Shown piece by piece: positions 31,210 to 39,262 of a stretch of 39,262 nucleotides of DNA (position 1 is its first letter; the number at the start of each line of letters is the position of its first letter). The position numbers and the translations under genes were made by a program. Source of the DNA: Acidimicrobiales bacterium (GTDB lineage Bacteria; Actinomycetota; Acidimicrobiia; Acidimicrobiales; CAIXPF01). Location: positions 1 through 39,262 of the forward strand of contig JADLEF010000083.1 in NCBI GenBank assembly GCA_020846295.1. The letters are read 5' to 3'. The notes under the pieces are model-generated. The model saw only the letters and a list, made by a program, of their open reading frames with translations, searched no databases and was not told the DNA's origin.

Positions 31210-32397
31210 TCACAGCAGGCCCTTGCGCGAGCGGCTCCACGGTGCGTCGCGGTCGACCCGGGGTTCGGCCGGCAGCCCGAGGACCCGCTCGCCGACGATG
31301 TTGCGCTGGATCTCGTCGGTACCGCCGCGGATGGACATCGACGGTGCGGTGAGGAACTCCACCTGCTCCTCGACGTCGGCCAGCATCCCGGCCGGGCCCT
31401 GCGCGTCGAGCGCGAAGTAGGCCCGGTCGCGGTAGCGGCGCGTGCTGCGCAGCTTCGCCCCCGAACCGGCCGGCCCCGGCGTGCGCGACGATGCGGCCCG
31501 GCTGTTGGTCCACGCGCCGGCCTGGTCGGCGGCGTGGGCGCGCATCGCCCGTTGCCGCTGCACCGGATCTTCCAGGACCCCGGTCGGCTCGAGCCGCCGC
31601 AGCCACGACGGCGGCTGGGGCGGACCGCCCCGGCCCTTGCGCTCGCCGCCGCCCCCGCCGCCACCGGCGGAGGCCCGCTCGTGCGCGAGCACGGTCACCG
31701 CCACGTTCCAGCCGGCGCCCAGCTCGCCGATGCGCCAGTCGTCGGGTACCCGGGCACCGCTGACGAACACCTCGGAGAAGTGCCGGTCGCCGTTCATCTG
31801 CACGAGCGGCCGCACCTCGACGGCGGGGTCGTCCATCCGGATGGCGAACATGGTGAGCCCGGCGTGCTTGGGGACCTCGGGGTCGGTGCGGGCCAGCACG
31901 AGCCCCCAACTGGCCCACATGCCGCGGCTGGTCCACACCTTCTGGCCTTCGAGGTGCCACTCGTCGCCGTCGCGCTCGGCCTTCATGGCCACGTTGGCCA
32001 GATCCGAGCCGGCCTCCGGCTCGGAGAACATCTGGCACCAGATCTCCGAAGCATCGGCGATGGCGGGCATCCACCGATGTTGCTGCTCGTCGGTGCCGTG
32101 GGCGAGCAACGTGGGTCCGACCATGGCCAGGCCCACTTGGTACACGTACAGATCAGGTACCGCGAACTCGCGCTGGACCCGCCGGATGGCCCGGACGTCC
32201 TCGGCGGATGCGCCCCGCCCGCCCAGGCCGGCCGGCCATGCCGGGACGGCCCAACCCTGTGCCGCGGCGCCCTGGAGGTAGCGAAGGCCTGACTCCAGGT
32301 CGTCGCTGCCGGCGCCCAGCGCGGTGGTGCGCGTCCCCGCGCTCCGCCGGGCCAGGAACGCTTCCATACTGCTACGGATGTCGTCGTCGCTGAGCAC
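31210..32397 (-). CDS. Acyl-CoA dehydrogenase
   Basis: A 395-residue acyl-CoA dehydrogenase of normal length. The FAD/substrate motif MFSEPEAGSDLA is at about 123-134, WTSRGMWASWGLVLARTD at about 155-172, and the C-terminal TDEIQRNIVGERVLGLP near 366-382. A Gly-rich, basic segment (AGGGGGGGERKGRGG) in the middle of the helical domain is unusual. It should introduce a double bond into an acyl-CoA, passing electrons to electron-transfer flavoprotein. GTG 32397 is chosen because TACGGT ends exactly six bases upstream. It diverges from the second two-domain CoA-transferase over 114 bases, suggesting joint function. Confidence 0.9.
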   Translation of the reverse strand: MLSDDDIRSSMEAFLARRSAGTRTTALGAGSDDLESGLRYLQGAAAQGWAVPAWPAGLGGRGASAEDVRAIRRVQREFAVPDLYVYQVGLAMVGPTLLAHGTDEQQHRWMPAIADASEIWCQMFSEPEAGSDLANVAMKAERDGDEWHLEGQKVWTSRGMWASWGLVLARTDPEVPKHAGLTMFAIRMDDPAVEVRPLVQMNGDRHFSEVFVSGARVPDDWRIGELGAGWNVAVTVLAHERASAGGGGGGGERKGRGGPPQPPSWLRRLEPTGVLEDPVQRQRAMRAHAADQAGAWTNSRAASSRTPGPAGSGAKLRSTRRYRDRAYFALDAQGPAGMLADVEEQVEFLTAPSMSIRGGTDEIQRNIVGERVLGLPAEPRVDRDAPWSRSRKGLL

Positions 32398-32403
32398 GGT
32401 GGC

Positions 32404-32409
32404 ACCGTA
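32404..32409 (-). promoter_or_regulatory. TACGGT -10 element, likely leaderless promoter
   Basis: On the minus strand TACGGT, six bases, then GTG 32397. There is no Shine-Dalgarno. Confidence 0.5.
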
Positions 32410-32499
32410 GCGGTTCGGCGCGCCGCCCGGCCCGGTGCGGCCGATACCGCGGAGCATGGCACCCCGGCGCTTTCTCGGGCCGAGCGGCTGCCGGCGGGC

Positions 32500-32505
32500 T
32501 ACGGT
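32500..32505 (+). promoter_or_regulatory. TACGGT -10 element, likely leaderless promoter
   Basis: TACGGT, six bases, then ATG 32512. It is the mirror of the element in front of the divergent acyl-CoA dehydrogenase gene. Confidence 0.5.
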
Positions 32506-32511
32506 TCGCCC

Positions 32512-34938
32512 ATGTTGTCGCCGTATCGGGTCCTCGACGCGACCGATGAGCGTGGTCAGTTCGCCGGTTACCTGCTCGCCACCCTGGGGGCAGAGGTCAT
32601 CGCCGTCGAGCCGCCGGGTGGCTCGCCCAGCCGCCGACGTGCCCCGTTGGGCCCCGATGGGTGCTCGCTGGCGCATCGCGCCGTCAACCGTGGCAAGCGC
32701 TCGGTGACGCTCGATCTGCACGACGCGTCGGGGCGCTCCCGCTTCGCCGAGCTGGCCGCCACCGCCGATGTGATCCTGCGCAGCGGGACCCCGGCCGAGC
32801 TCGACGCCCAGGGCCTGGACCTCGCTGAACTGTGCGAGGCCAACCCCCACCTCGTCGTCGTGTCCATCAGCCCCTTCGGCCGGAGCGGCCCCAAGGCGGA
32901 CTGGGCGGCCACCGATCTCACGGTGTGGGCCGCCGGTGGCCCGCTGGCCGTCTCGGGCGACCCCGGCCGCGCGCCGGTGCAGGTGACGGTCCCTCAGGCG
33001 TACTTCCACGCCTCCGCCCATGCGGCCGCCGGCGCGGTGTTCGCGCTGCTCGAACGGGCTCGCTCCGGGGCCGGTCAGCACGTGGACATCTCCGGCCAGG
33101 TGTCGGCCACGGTTGCCACCCAGTCCGGGTCGCTGTGCAGCTCAGCGCGCTCCGACGGCGTGACCCGCTCGGGCGGCGGCATCAAGGGCGGCGACGTCTT
33201 CCTGCGCTTCGTGTACCCGGCGAAGGACGGCCACGTCTCCATCACCCACGTGTTCGGGGCGGCCGTCGGTCCATCGACCCGGCGGTTCATGGAGTACCTG
33301 CACGAGCACGGCGGGTGCGACGAGGCGACGCGGGACAAGGACTGGGTCACCTATGCCATGTCCCTCAGCGACGGTTCGGAGTCCATGGAGGAGTTCGAGT
33401 CCATCAAGGAGGCGATCGCGGCCTTCACCGGGGAGCGGACCAAGGCCGAGCTGTTCGACGCCGCCCTCGCCCGTCGCCTCCTGCTCGCCCCGGTGGCCAC
33501 CACCACCGACGTGCTCGAGTCCGCCCAGTTCGCCGATCGGGACTACTGGGACGTGCACGACGGAGCCCGTTACCCGGGGCCCTACGCCAGACTGACCGGT
33601 ACGCCGTTGCTGCGGCCGGGACCCGCCCCGGCGTGCGGCGCCCACGACGGCGAATTGGACGCGCTGCTGGCGCGCCCTCGTCCGCGCCCGCGCCCCAGCC
33701 AACAGACGGCACAGGGCGGACCTCGAGCCGGGTCCAACGATCCGCGCCCGCTGGCAGGGCTCAAGGTGGTCGACTTCATGTGGGCGGTCGCCGGTCCGAC
33801 GCTCTCGCGCTGCCTGGCCGATGCCGGCGCCACCGTGGTGCGCATCGAGTCCTCGACCAAGATCGACGCGGCCCGGGCGTTCCTGCCCTTCTTCGACAAC
33901 CAGGTCGGGGTGGAGCACTCGGCATTGTTCAACAACCTCAACGCCGGCAAGCGCTCGGTCACGCTGAACCTGTCCAAGCCCGAGGCGCGCGAGGTCGCCC
34001 TCGATCTCACCGCGTGGGCCGACGTGGTGTGCGAGTCGTACTCGCCCCGGGCGATGCGCGCCTTCGGCCTCGACTACGAGCGGGTGCGGGCGCGCAACCC
34101 CGGTGTGGTGATGCTGTCGAGCTGCCTGTTCGGCCAGAGCGGGCCGCTGTCGCAGTTCGCCGGGTACGGCAACCTCGCCGCCGCCATGACCGGGTTCTAC
34201 AACCTCACCGGGTGGCCCGACGGCGATCCGGTCGGGCCGTTCGGGGCCTACACGGACTACACCGCGCCGGCGGTGGCGCTCGTCGTGCTGCTCGCCGCCA
34301 TCGAGCACCGCCGCCGCACCGGCGAAGGCCAGTACATCGACTTCTCGCAGGCGGAGGCCTCGGTGCACTACCTGGCGCCGGCGCTGCTGGACAGCGAGTA
34401 CAACGGCCGGGTGGCGGCGCGCAACGGCAACGCCCACCTGGAGCTGAGCCCGCACGGGGTGTTCCGCTGCGCCGGGGTGGATCGTTGGGTGGCGATCGTC
34501 GCCCAGCACGACGAGGCATGGGATGCGCTGGCCCACCTCATCGGCCACCCGGAGCTCGCGGCGCTGCCCGGCGCCGAACGCCTGGAACGGCGGGCCGAGC
34601 TCGAGGCGGCGGTGCAGACGTGGACGCAGCGCTGCACCCCGGCGGAGGCGGAGGCGGCCTGCCAGGCGGCCGGCATCGCCGCCCACCAGGTGCAGAACTC
34701 GGCGGAGCTGTTCGCCGACCCGCAACTGCGCCACCTGGGGCACTGGCGCACCGTCGAGCACACCCTGCACGGCCCGACCGTCGTCGAGGGCACCCGCATG
34801 GGGCTGTCCCGCACGCCGCTCGGTCCCGGCCGCGGCGCGCCCACCCTGGGGGAGCACACGTTCGAGATCCTCAGCGAGCAGCTCGGGTACGACGCCGATC
34901 GCATCGCCGATCTCGCCGCGGCGGAGATCTTCGACTGA
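32512..34938 (+). CDS. Two-domain CaiB/BaiF family III CoA-transferase
   Basis: An 808-residue protein made of two family III CoA-transferase domains joined by a Pro/Arg linker (about 388-412, RPRPRPRPSQQ). Domain 2 (about 414-808, opening GLKVVDFMWAVAGPT) has the catalytic Asp D582 in YTDYTAP. Domain 1 (about 1-385) has the fold's landmarks (GKRSVTLDL, SGAGQHVDIS), but Tyr (Y164, in VPQAYFHASAH) is where Asp should be, so only the second half is expected to be active. It should move CoA onto a carboxylic acid. It starts at ATG 32512, which fits the shortened N-terminus and the leaderless promoter. It shares a control region with the acyl-CoA dehydrogenase. Confidence 0.9.
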   Translation: MLSPYRVLDATDERGQFAGYLLATLGAEVIAVEPPGGSPSRRRAPLGPDGCSLAHRAVNRGKRSVTLDLHDASGRSRFAELAATADVILRSGTPAELDAQGLDLAELCEANPHLVVVSISPFGRSGPKADWAATDLTVWAAGGPLAVSGDPGRAPVQVTVPQAYFHASAHAAAGAVFALLERARSGAGQHVDISGQVSATVATQSGSLCSSARSDGVTRSGGGIKGGDVFLRFVYPAKDGHVSITHVFGAAVGPSTRRFMEYLHEHGGCDEATRDKDWVTYAMSLSDGSESMEEFESIKEAIAAFTGERTKAELFDAALARRLLLAPVATTTDVLESAQFADRDYWDVHDGARYPGPYARLTGTPLLRPGPAPACGAHDGELDALLARPRPRPRPSQQTAQGGPRAGSNDPRPLAGLKVVDFMWAVAGPTLSRCLADAGATVVRIESSTKIDAARAFLPFFDNQVGVEHSALFNNLNAGKRSVTLNLSKPEAREVALDLTAWADVVCESYSPRAMRAFGLDYERVRARNPGVVMLSSCLFGQSGPLSQFAGYGNLAAAMTGFYNLTGWPDGDPVGPFGAYTDYTAPAVALVVLLAAIEHRRRTGEGQYIDFSQAEASVHYLAPALLDSEYNGRVAARNGNAHLELSPHGVFRCAGVDRWVAIVAQHDEAWDALAHLIGHPELAALPGAERLERRAELEAAVQTWTQRCTPAEAEAACQAAGIAAHQVQNSAELFADPQLRHLGHWRTVEHTLHGPTVVEGTRMGLSRTPLGPGRGAPTLGEHTFEILSEQLGYDADRIADLAAAEIFD

Positions 34939-34993
34939 GCGCCGATGCAACGCGACCGGCTCCGGGTCGGCTGCGGGGCGCGGGCCGAGGCGC

Positions 34994-35023
34994 TACGGTC
35001 CACGTCGTTGTATCCCGGGGGAG
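34994..35023 (+). promoter_or_regulatory. Promoter and ribosome site of the metallo-hydrolase gene
   Basis: TACGGT (34994-34999) is about 30 bases before ATG 35030, and GGGGGAG-like ribosome binding sequence (35017-35023) is 6 bases before it. Unlike several neighbours, this gene has a leadered message. Confidence 0.4.
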
Positions 35024-35029
35024 CGTGCG

Positions 35030-35908
35030 ATGACGTTGCAGACGTGGCAGATCGGTGAGGCCAAGATCACCAAGGTGACCGAGATGGAGCAGCGCTGGCC
35101 GGGGTTCGCGGTGATCCCCAACGCCACGCCGGAGGCGCTCCTGCAGCACGAGTGGCTGCTCGGACCGTTCGCCGATCCGAAGAGCGGCCGCATCAGGCTG
35201 TCCTTCCACGCCTACTGCATCGAGGTCGGTGACGAGAAGATCGTGGTCGACACCTGCGCCGGCAACCACAAGGTGCGACCCAACTTCGAGGCGCTGGGCG
35301 GCCTGGAGACCGACTTCCTCGACCGGATGACCGAGGCCGGCTTCGGTCCCGATGAGGTGACCGCGGTGGTGTGTACCCACCTGCACGTGGACCACGTCGG
35401 CTGGAACACCAACCTCGTCGGCGACCAGTGGCGGCCGACGTTCCCCCGGGCGCGCTACCTCTTCGGCGCCAAGGAGTGGGCGCACTGGGCGACGGAGCCC
35501 CAGGTCTACGGCGACGTGGTGGGCGACAGCATCCGGCCCTGCATCGACGCCGGTCTCGCCGAGCTCGTCGAGTCGGACCTGCGCCTGAACGAGCTGGTGT
35601 GGTTGGAGCCCACCCCCGGGCACACCCCCGGCCATCACAGCGTGCGGATCTCCTCCAACGGCCATGACGCGGTCATCACCGGCGATCTGGTGCACCATCC
35701 GGTGCAGTTCCACCACCCCGACTGGTCGAGCGAACCCGATGTGGACAAGGCGGCAGCCATCGCCACGCGGCGCAGCTTCGCCGAGCGCTACTGCGACGAC
35801 CACACGATCGTGCTGGGCACGCACTTCGGTGGTCCCAGCTGCGGGCTGCTCAAACCCCACGATGGGGCGTGGCTGCTCGACCCGACGGGGTTCCCCGACA
35901 TCGCCTGA
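35030..35908 (+). CDS. Metallo-beta-lactamase-fold hydrolase
   Basis: A 292-residue MBL-fold enzyme. The metal-binding motif HLHVDH is at 117-122, with a further His in PGHTPGHHS (H198 or the pair at 202-203), D219 in TGDLVHHP and H265 in GTHFGG. The arrangement resembles lactonase/AHL-lactonase-like members and other small-ester hydrolases; the substrate is unknown. A lactone- or thioester-cleaving role would fit the surrounding acyl-CoA genes. ATG 35030 is supported by a strong ribosome binding site. It is followed after 93 bases by the atypical epimerase. Confidence 0.88.
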   Translation: MTLQTWQIGEAKITKVTEMEQRWPGFAVIPNATPEALLQHEWLLGPFADPKSGRIRLSFHAYCIEVGDEKIVVDTCAGNHKVRPNFEALGGLETDFLDRMTEAGFGPDEVTAVVCTHLHVDHVGWNTNLVGDQWRPTFPRARYLFGAKEWAHWATEPQVYGDVVGDSIRPCIDAGLAELVESDLRLNELVWLEPTPGHTPGHHSVRISSNGHDAVITGDLVHHPVQFHHPDWSSEPDVDKAAAIATRRSFAERYCDDHTIVLGTHFGGPSCGLLKPHDGAWLLDPTGFPDIA

Positions 35909-35979
35909 CCGAGCTCGTCCGCGGCCGGCCCGTTCGTAGGTCACGTTGCTTCCGGGCCCGAGTCTGGCGGGCCGGGGGG

Positions 35980-35993
35980 CCTGGCGTGCCAGG
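35980..35993. promoter_or_regulatory. CCTGGC-GT-GCCAGG inverted repeat before the epimerase gene
   Basis: A 14-base inverted repeat just 8 bases before ATG 36002. It overlaps a weak -10-like CAGGAT (six bases before ATG), so it could be an operator on a leaderless promoter. Confidence 0.35.
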
Positions 35994-36001
35994 ATGGCCC
36001 G

Positions 36002-37108
36002 ATGCGCGCACTGGTCATCGGCGGAACGGGTCCCACCGGCCCCCATCTCGTCCAAGGTCTGCTCGATCGCGGGTACGACGTGTCGATCCTGCACCGGGGC
36101 ACCCACGACTCCCCGTTGATCCCCGAGTCGGTGACCCGGATCATCGGCGACCCGCACTTCCGGGAGACGCTCAAGGACGCGCTGGGCGATCGCCGCTTCG
36201 ACCTCGTGGTCGCCACCTACGGGCGCATCCGCTACATCGCCGACGAGATGGTCGGACGCACGCCGCGCCTCATCGCCATCGGCGGCCCGCCGAGTTATCG
36301 GGGCATGGTCAACGCCTACGTGAACACACCGTACGGTATGCCGTTGCCGACACCGGAGGACGCCGCCCGGGTGGACAGCGAGGAGGAGTTCCGCTTCGGG
36401 TACCTCATCCGGGTGACCGAGGACGCGGTGCTGGGCCACCACCACGCCGGTGATTACGAGGCCACCCTGTTCCGCTACCCGGTGGTCTACGGCATGGGTG
36501 GGATCGGGGCGTCGGTGTGGGATGTGATGGAGCGGGTGCTCGACGGCCGCCGTCACATCCCCCTTGCCGACGGCGGTCAGATCGCGGTCACCCGGGGCTA
36601 CACCCGCAACGTCGCCCACAGCGTGCTGCTGGCGGTGGACCATCCCGAGCAGGCCGCCGGTCAGCTCTACAACTGCGGGGATCTGCAGCAGTTCACCGCC
36701 GCGCAGTGGGTGCAGCTGATCTGCGAGGTCATGGGCCACGAGTTGGAGATCATCCCGGTCCCCGCCGACATGGCGTGGTCCACCGCCGACTTCCTGCCGC
36801 TGGGCAGCGCCCCGTTCCACCAGTTGCTCGACCTGCACAAGATCCGGGCCGAGCTCGGCTACACCGATGTGGTGCCGGCGGCAGACGCGGTGCGGCTCGC
36901 CGTGGAGTGGAACCTCGCCCACCCGGGCAAGCGGCGGGGCAACGATCCCGGGGATCCGCTGCAGTACGCCGCCGAGGATGCCCAGGCCGCGCTGTTCCAC
37001 GAGTACCGCCGCAAGCTGGCGGAGATCCCGCATGTGACCCACGAGGTGCACCACCCCTACCCGCACCCCAAGCAGCCCGGGCTCGACCGGGACCACCGCC
37101 GCCGCTGA
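36002..37108 (+). CDS. NAD-dependent epimerase/dehydratase-like protein (atypical SDR)
   Basis: A 368-residue protein with the N-terminal dinucleotide motif GGTGPTG (7-13) and the extended/atypical SDR outline (HRGTH, GDPHF, LFRYPVVYG, YNCGD). The usual active-site YxxxK is not apparent, so it may bind NAD(P) without classical SDR chemistry, as in NmrA/CSP41-like members. The C-terminal tail is His/Pro-rich (HEVHHPYPHPKQPG). The ATG is supported by the glycine motif starting at residue 7. It follows the metallo-hydrolase on the same strand with its own possible promoter. No substrate can be suggested. Confidence 0.85.
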   Translation: MRALVIGGTGPTGPHLVQGLLDRGYDVSILHRGTHDSPLIPESVTRIIGDPHFRETLKDALGDRRFDLVVATYGRIRYIADEMVGRTPRLIAIGGPPSYRGMVNAYVNTPYGMPLPTPEDAARVDSEEEFRFGYLIRVTEDAVLGHHHAGDYEATLFRYPVVYGMGGIGASVWDVMERVLDGRRHIPLADGGQIAVTRGYTRNVAHSVLLAVDHPEQAAGQLYNCGDLQQFTAAQWVQLICEVMGHELEIIPVPADMAWSTADFLPLGSAPFHQLLDLHKIRAELGYTDVVPAADAVRLAVEWNLAHPGKRRGNDPGDPLQYAAEDAQAALFHEYRRKLAEIPHVTHEVHHPYPHPKQPGLDRDHRRR

Positions 37109-37142
37109 GCCGAGGCCGCGGCGGCGGTGAGCCGCTCGCCGC

Positions 37143-38036
37143 TCAGGCGGAGGAGGCCACCTGCATGAAGCGGTCGAGCGCGGCGATGTGCTGCGCCGGG
37201 CCCGAGAAGCCGGGGGCCTCCATGTTGGTCCACGCCGCGGTGGTGCTCATCGCGTTGATGGCGAGGTAGTCCACCCCGGCTTCGCTGGCGCCCTGCACCG
37301 CGCTGGCCCAGCGGGACTCGCCCAGCCCGTACATCAGGGTGAACTCGATCGGGAACCCGGCCGGGTCGCGGCCCTCGTCGGTGAGCAGGCCGCGCAACTT
37401 CTCGACCTGCTCGACGGTCTTGCGTCCGGCGCTGGCGAAGGTGAACCCGTCACCGACCCTGGCCGCACGGCGCAGGGCGATGTCGCTGCTCCCCCCGAAC
37501 CAGATGGGGATCGAGCGGCGGGGCCGGGGCAGGATGCCGGCGCGGTCGATGCGATGCTGCGCCGTGGTGACGTCGAGCACCGGCTCCGTCCACAGCTGTC
37601 GCAGCAACGTGATCTGGTCGTCGAAGCGGGCGCCGCGGCCCTTCCACGGGATGCCCAGCCCCTCGTACTCGACGGGGTTCCAGCCGGTGCCCACGCCGAG
37701 CCGGAGCCGGCCACCGGAGAGCACGTCGACCTCCGCCGCCTGCTTGGCCACCAGCACCGTCTGGCGCTGCGGCAGGATGATGATCGCCGTCTCGAACTCG
37801 ATGGTGGTGGTGACCCCGGCGAGGAAGCCGAACAGCACGAACGGCTCGTGGAAGGGGTCGGTCTCGCGATAGGGGCCCCACAGCTTGGGCTCGCGGCCCT
37901 CGTGCACGGCGCCCAGCACGTGGTCGTAGGCGACGATGTGGCTGTACCCGAGCGCCTCGGCGGCCTGGGCGAAGTCGCGCACGGCGATGGGGTCGTCGCC
38001 GATCTCGGTGGTGGGGAAGGTGGCTCCGAACTGCAT
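37143..38036 (-). CDS. LLM-class F420-dependent oxidoreductase (second copy)
   Basis: A 297-residue luciferase-like TIM-barrel protein of the F420-dependent type. Landmarks are GYSHIVAYDHVLGA, VDVLSGGRLRLGVGTGWNPVEYEGLG and IPIWFGGSSDIALRRAARVGDGF. It is a different subgroup from the protein at 11,095-12,012 (sequences share only family motifs). The reaction is unknown. ATG 38036 fits the family start MQFGATFPTTEIG. A TACGGT lies 20 bases upstream. It converges with the epimerase gene (34 bases between stops) and diverges from the chemoreceptor gene. Confidence 0.9.
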   Translation of the reverse strand: MQFGATFPTTEIGDDPIAVRDFAQAAEALGYSHIVAYDHVLGAVHEGREPKLWGPYRETDPFHEPFVLFGFLAGVTTTIEFETAIIILPQRQTVLVAKQAAEVDVLSGGRLRLGVGTGWNPVEYEGLGIPWKGRGARFDDQITLLRQLWTEPVLDVTTAQHRIDRAGILPRPRRSIPIWFGGSSDIALRRAARVGDGFTFASAGRKTVEQVEKLRGLLTDEGRDPAGFPIEFTLMYGLGESRWASAVQGASEAGVDYLAINAMSTTAAWTNMEAPGFSGPAQHIAALDRFMQVASSA

Positions 38037-38182
38037 GCCGCGCAGTCTTGCCGATCACCGTACCGGCCGCTCCGTGCTTCGGCTGACCGGAAGCTGACCG
38101 CCGTGACACACCTGCGTCTACGTGAACCCGACGCGATGGTCGGAACTTCAGTCGCCGGGCCGCGGCGCCGAACCAAACCCCT
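38037..38182. other. Divergent intergenic region before the chemoreceptor
   Basis: About 146 bases between the F420-type oxidoreductase and the chemoreceptor starts. It holds TACGGT on the minus strand and short direct repeats gctgaccg. I see no flagellar-type promoter or riboswitch. Confidence 0.35.
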
Positions 38183-39262
38183 ATGCGAGGCTTCGGGACG
38201 ACGGCGACCAAGGACGACACGGGATCGCTCGGCATCCCCTTCGACGACAAGGGGCTGCGAGCACTGCTCGAGCAGCTGCAGGCGAACGTCTTCCTGGCCA
38301 CCCCCGACCTGCGCCTCGTCTACGCCAACACGTCGGCCCTCAACGCCTTCGGTGCCATCGCCGAGGACGTGCACAAGACCTTCGGGGTGGGCCTCAACGA
38401 CCTGCTCGGCGGATCGATCCACCGGTTCCACCGCGATCCGGCCCGCATCGAGCGGGTGCTGGCCTCTGCGCCGATGCCGCACCGGGCGTCGTTCGGCTTC
38501 GGGCGGACCACGCTCGACACCCGCATCAACCGGGTGACCGGGCCGAACGGTGCTCTGCTCGGCTACGTCGTGGTCTGGGAGGACCAGACCCGGCGCAAGG
38601 AGTTGGAGGACGCCCTCCTCGACGCGGTCGAGCAGATGCAGAACACCGACGGCGCCTTCTCCGGGTCCTCCGCTGCGCTCGCCGCGTCCGCCGCCATCGC
38701 CGCCGAGCAGGCCAACGCGGTGGCCGCCGCCACCGAGGAGCTCACCGTGACCCTCGCCGAGGTGACCCGGGCGTCGTCGGTCGCGGTGTCGACCGCGGCG
38801 TCGGTCTCCCACGCCGCCACCGAGGCGACCGACCTCGTCGCCGAGCTCACGCGGGCCGGCAGCGACGTCGGCGAGATGGTGCGGCTCATCGAATCGATCG
38901 CCCAGCAGACGAACCTGCTGGCCCTCAACGCCACCATCGAGGCCGCCCGCGCCGGTGACGCCGGGCGGGGGTTCGCCGTGGTGTCGGCCGAGGTGAAGGA
39001 GTTGTCCAACTCGACCCGCAGCGGCACCGAGCAGATCGCCCGGCTCACCGAACGTCTGGCCACCCTGTCGGCCGAGGTCGGCCTCGCCCTCGGCGGCATC
39101 GCCGACGGGATCGCCCAGATCAGTGAGCAGCAGCACACCTTCGCCTCGGCGTTGGAGGAGCAGGGCGCCGCCACCAACGAGATCACCCGTTCCATCGCCC
39201 ACGTCGCCGCCGCCACCACGGACTCCTCGGAGCAGGCGGCGGCGGTGACCGCCGCGGTGGCG
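38183..39262 (+). CDS. Soluble PAS-domain methyl-accepting chemotaxis protein, cut by window end
   Basis: The frame is open from ATG 38183 to the last base, 360 codons, with no stop. Residues about 25-140 form a PAS-like sensor ([46 protein letters not shown]). Then a long coiled coil leads into the MCP signalling hairpin ([20 protein letters not shown], then [15 protein letters not shown]). There is no membrane segment or signal peptide, so it is a cytoplasmic receptor, perhaps sensing an intracellular ligand or redox cofactor. It would signal to CheA/CheW, which implies a motile or chemosensory-system-bearing host. No other chemotaxis gene is in the window. No clear ribosome binding site precedes the ATG. 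Confidence 0.9.
   Translation, partial: MRGFGTTATKDDTGSLGIPFDDKGLRALLEQLQANVFLATPDLRLVYANTSALNAFGAIAEDVHKTFGVGLNDLLGGSIHRFHRDPARIERVLASAPMPHRASFGFGRTTLDTRINRVTGPNGALLGYVVVWEDQTRRKELEDALLDAVEQMQNTDGAFSGSSAALAASAAIAAEQANAVAAATEELTVTLAEVTRASSVAVSTAASVSHAATEATDLVAELTRAGSDVGEMVRLIESIAQQTNLLALNATIEAARAGDAGRGFAVVSAEVKELSNSTRSGTEQIARLTERLATLSAEVGLALGGIADGIAQISEQQHTFASALEEQGAATNEITRSIAHVAAATTDSSEQAAAVTAAVA

Noticed and set aside
31016-31420. Small + strand gene starting in the palindrome-rich gap
   Set aside because: The frame is Arg/Ser-rich, crosses the 32-bp palindrome and then only mirrors the acyl-CoA dehydrogenase gene.
38037-38182. Cyclic-di-GMP riboswitch or flagellar sigma promoter before the chemoreceptor
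   Set aside because: The conserved core sequences of these elements are absent by eye.
1-39262. Mobile elements, CRISPR arrays, tRNA or rRNA genes
   Set aside because: No transposase, integrase, regularly spaced repeats or T-loop/acceptor-like RNA patterns were seen on either strand.

Overview
The window looks like chromosomal DNA from a high-GC actinomycete-type bacterium. GC is around 70% by eye. Supporting signs are two luciferase-like F420-type oxidoreductases, an NDMA-type zinc alcohol dehydrogenase, many CaiB/BaiF CoA-transferases, a single-chain acyl-CoA carboxylase, and several genes whose promoter sits directly at the start codon. An uncultured Acidimicrobiia-like or related actinobacterial lineage is my best guess, but no rRNA or marker gene is present to prove it. 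I see no tRNA, rRNA, CRISPR array, insertion sequence or phage gene.

Left part (1-16,553), catabolic genes. It opens with the 3' end of a Baeyer-Villiger/flavin monooxygenase. Leftward genes follow: a two-domain CoA-transferase, an NDMA-type alcohol dehydrogenase, an amidohydrolase translationally coupled to a SnoaL-like protein, a second CoA-transferase, and an acyl-CoA carboxylase carboxyltransferase. Rightward comes a thiolase-fold protein without the nucleophilic cysteine plus a DUF35 partner, a pairing like steroid side-chain retro-aldolases. Next are a leftward F420-type oxidoreductase and a rightward run of 3-hydroxyisobutyrate-dehydrogenase-like protein, CoA-transferase (frameshifted as read), enoyl-CoA hydratase and NAD-dependent epimerase. 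A VOC-fold protein converges on that run. Together these suggest activation of carboxylic acids to CoA thioesters followed by beta-oxidation-like and retro-aldol steps. The substrate cannot be read from the sequence.

Middle (16,595-24,937), metal homeostasis and two small modules. A YibE/F membrane protein with a His-rich tail diverges from a Fur/Zur-type regulator. The regulator converges on a zinc ABC importer operon (binding lipoprotein, permease, ATPase), whose start carries a leaderless promoter overlapping a Zur-like dyad. Then come an SCO6745-type protein, an HsaA-like flavin hydroxylase/acyl-CoA-dehydrogenase-fold protein, and a coupled DUF4956-VTC pair.

Right part (24,906-39,262), again acyl-CoA metabolism. 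It holds a zinc dehydrogenase diverging from an 1104-residue carboxylase (biotin carboxylase, biotin carrier and carboxyltransferase in one chain), a short divergent citrate synthase, a PPOX-fold protein, a gap rich in palindromes, an acyl-CoA dehydrogenase diverging from a second two-domain CoA-transferase, a metallo-beta-lactamase-fold hydrolase, an atypical epimerase, a second F420-type oxidoreductase, and the start of a soluble PAS chemoreceptor cut by the window end.

The most unusual signals are: short tandem duplications spanning gene ends at three loci; two fused CoA-transferases whose N-terminal halves lack a clear catalytic Asp; a YibE/F protein embedded in a zinc locus; a palindrome-dense gap at 30,934-31,209; and repeated TANNNT-N6-8-start-codon promoters. 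Coordinates and motifs were read by eye; family assignments are from motif recognition, not database searches.
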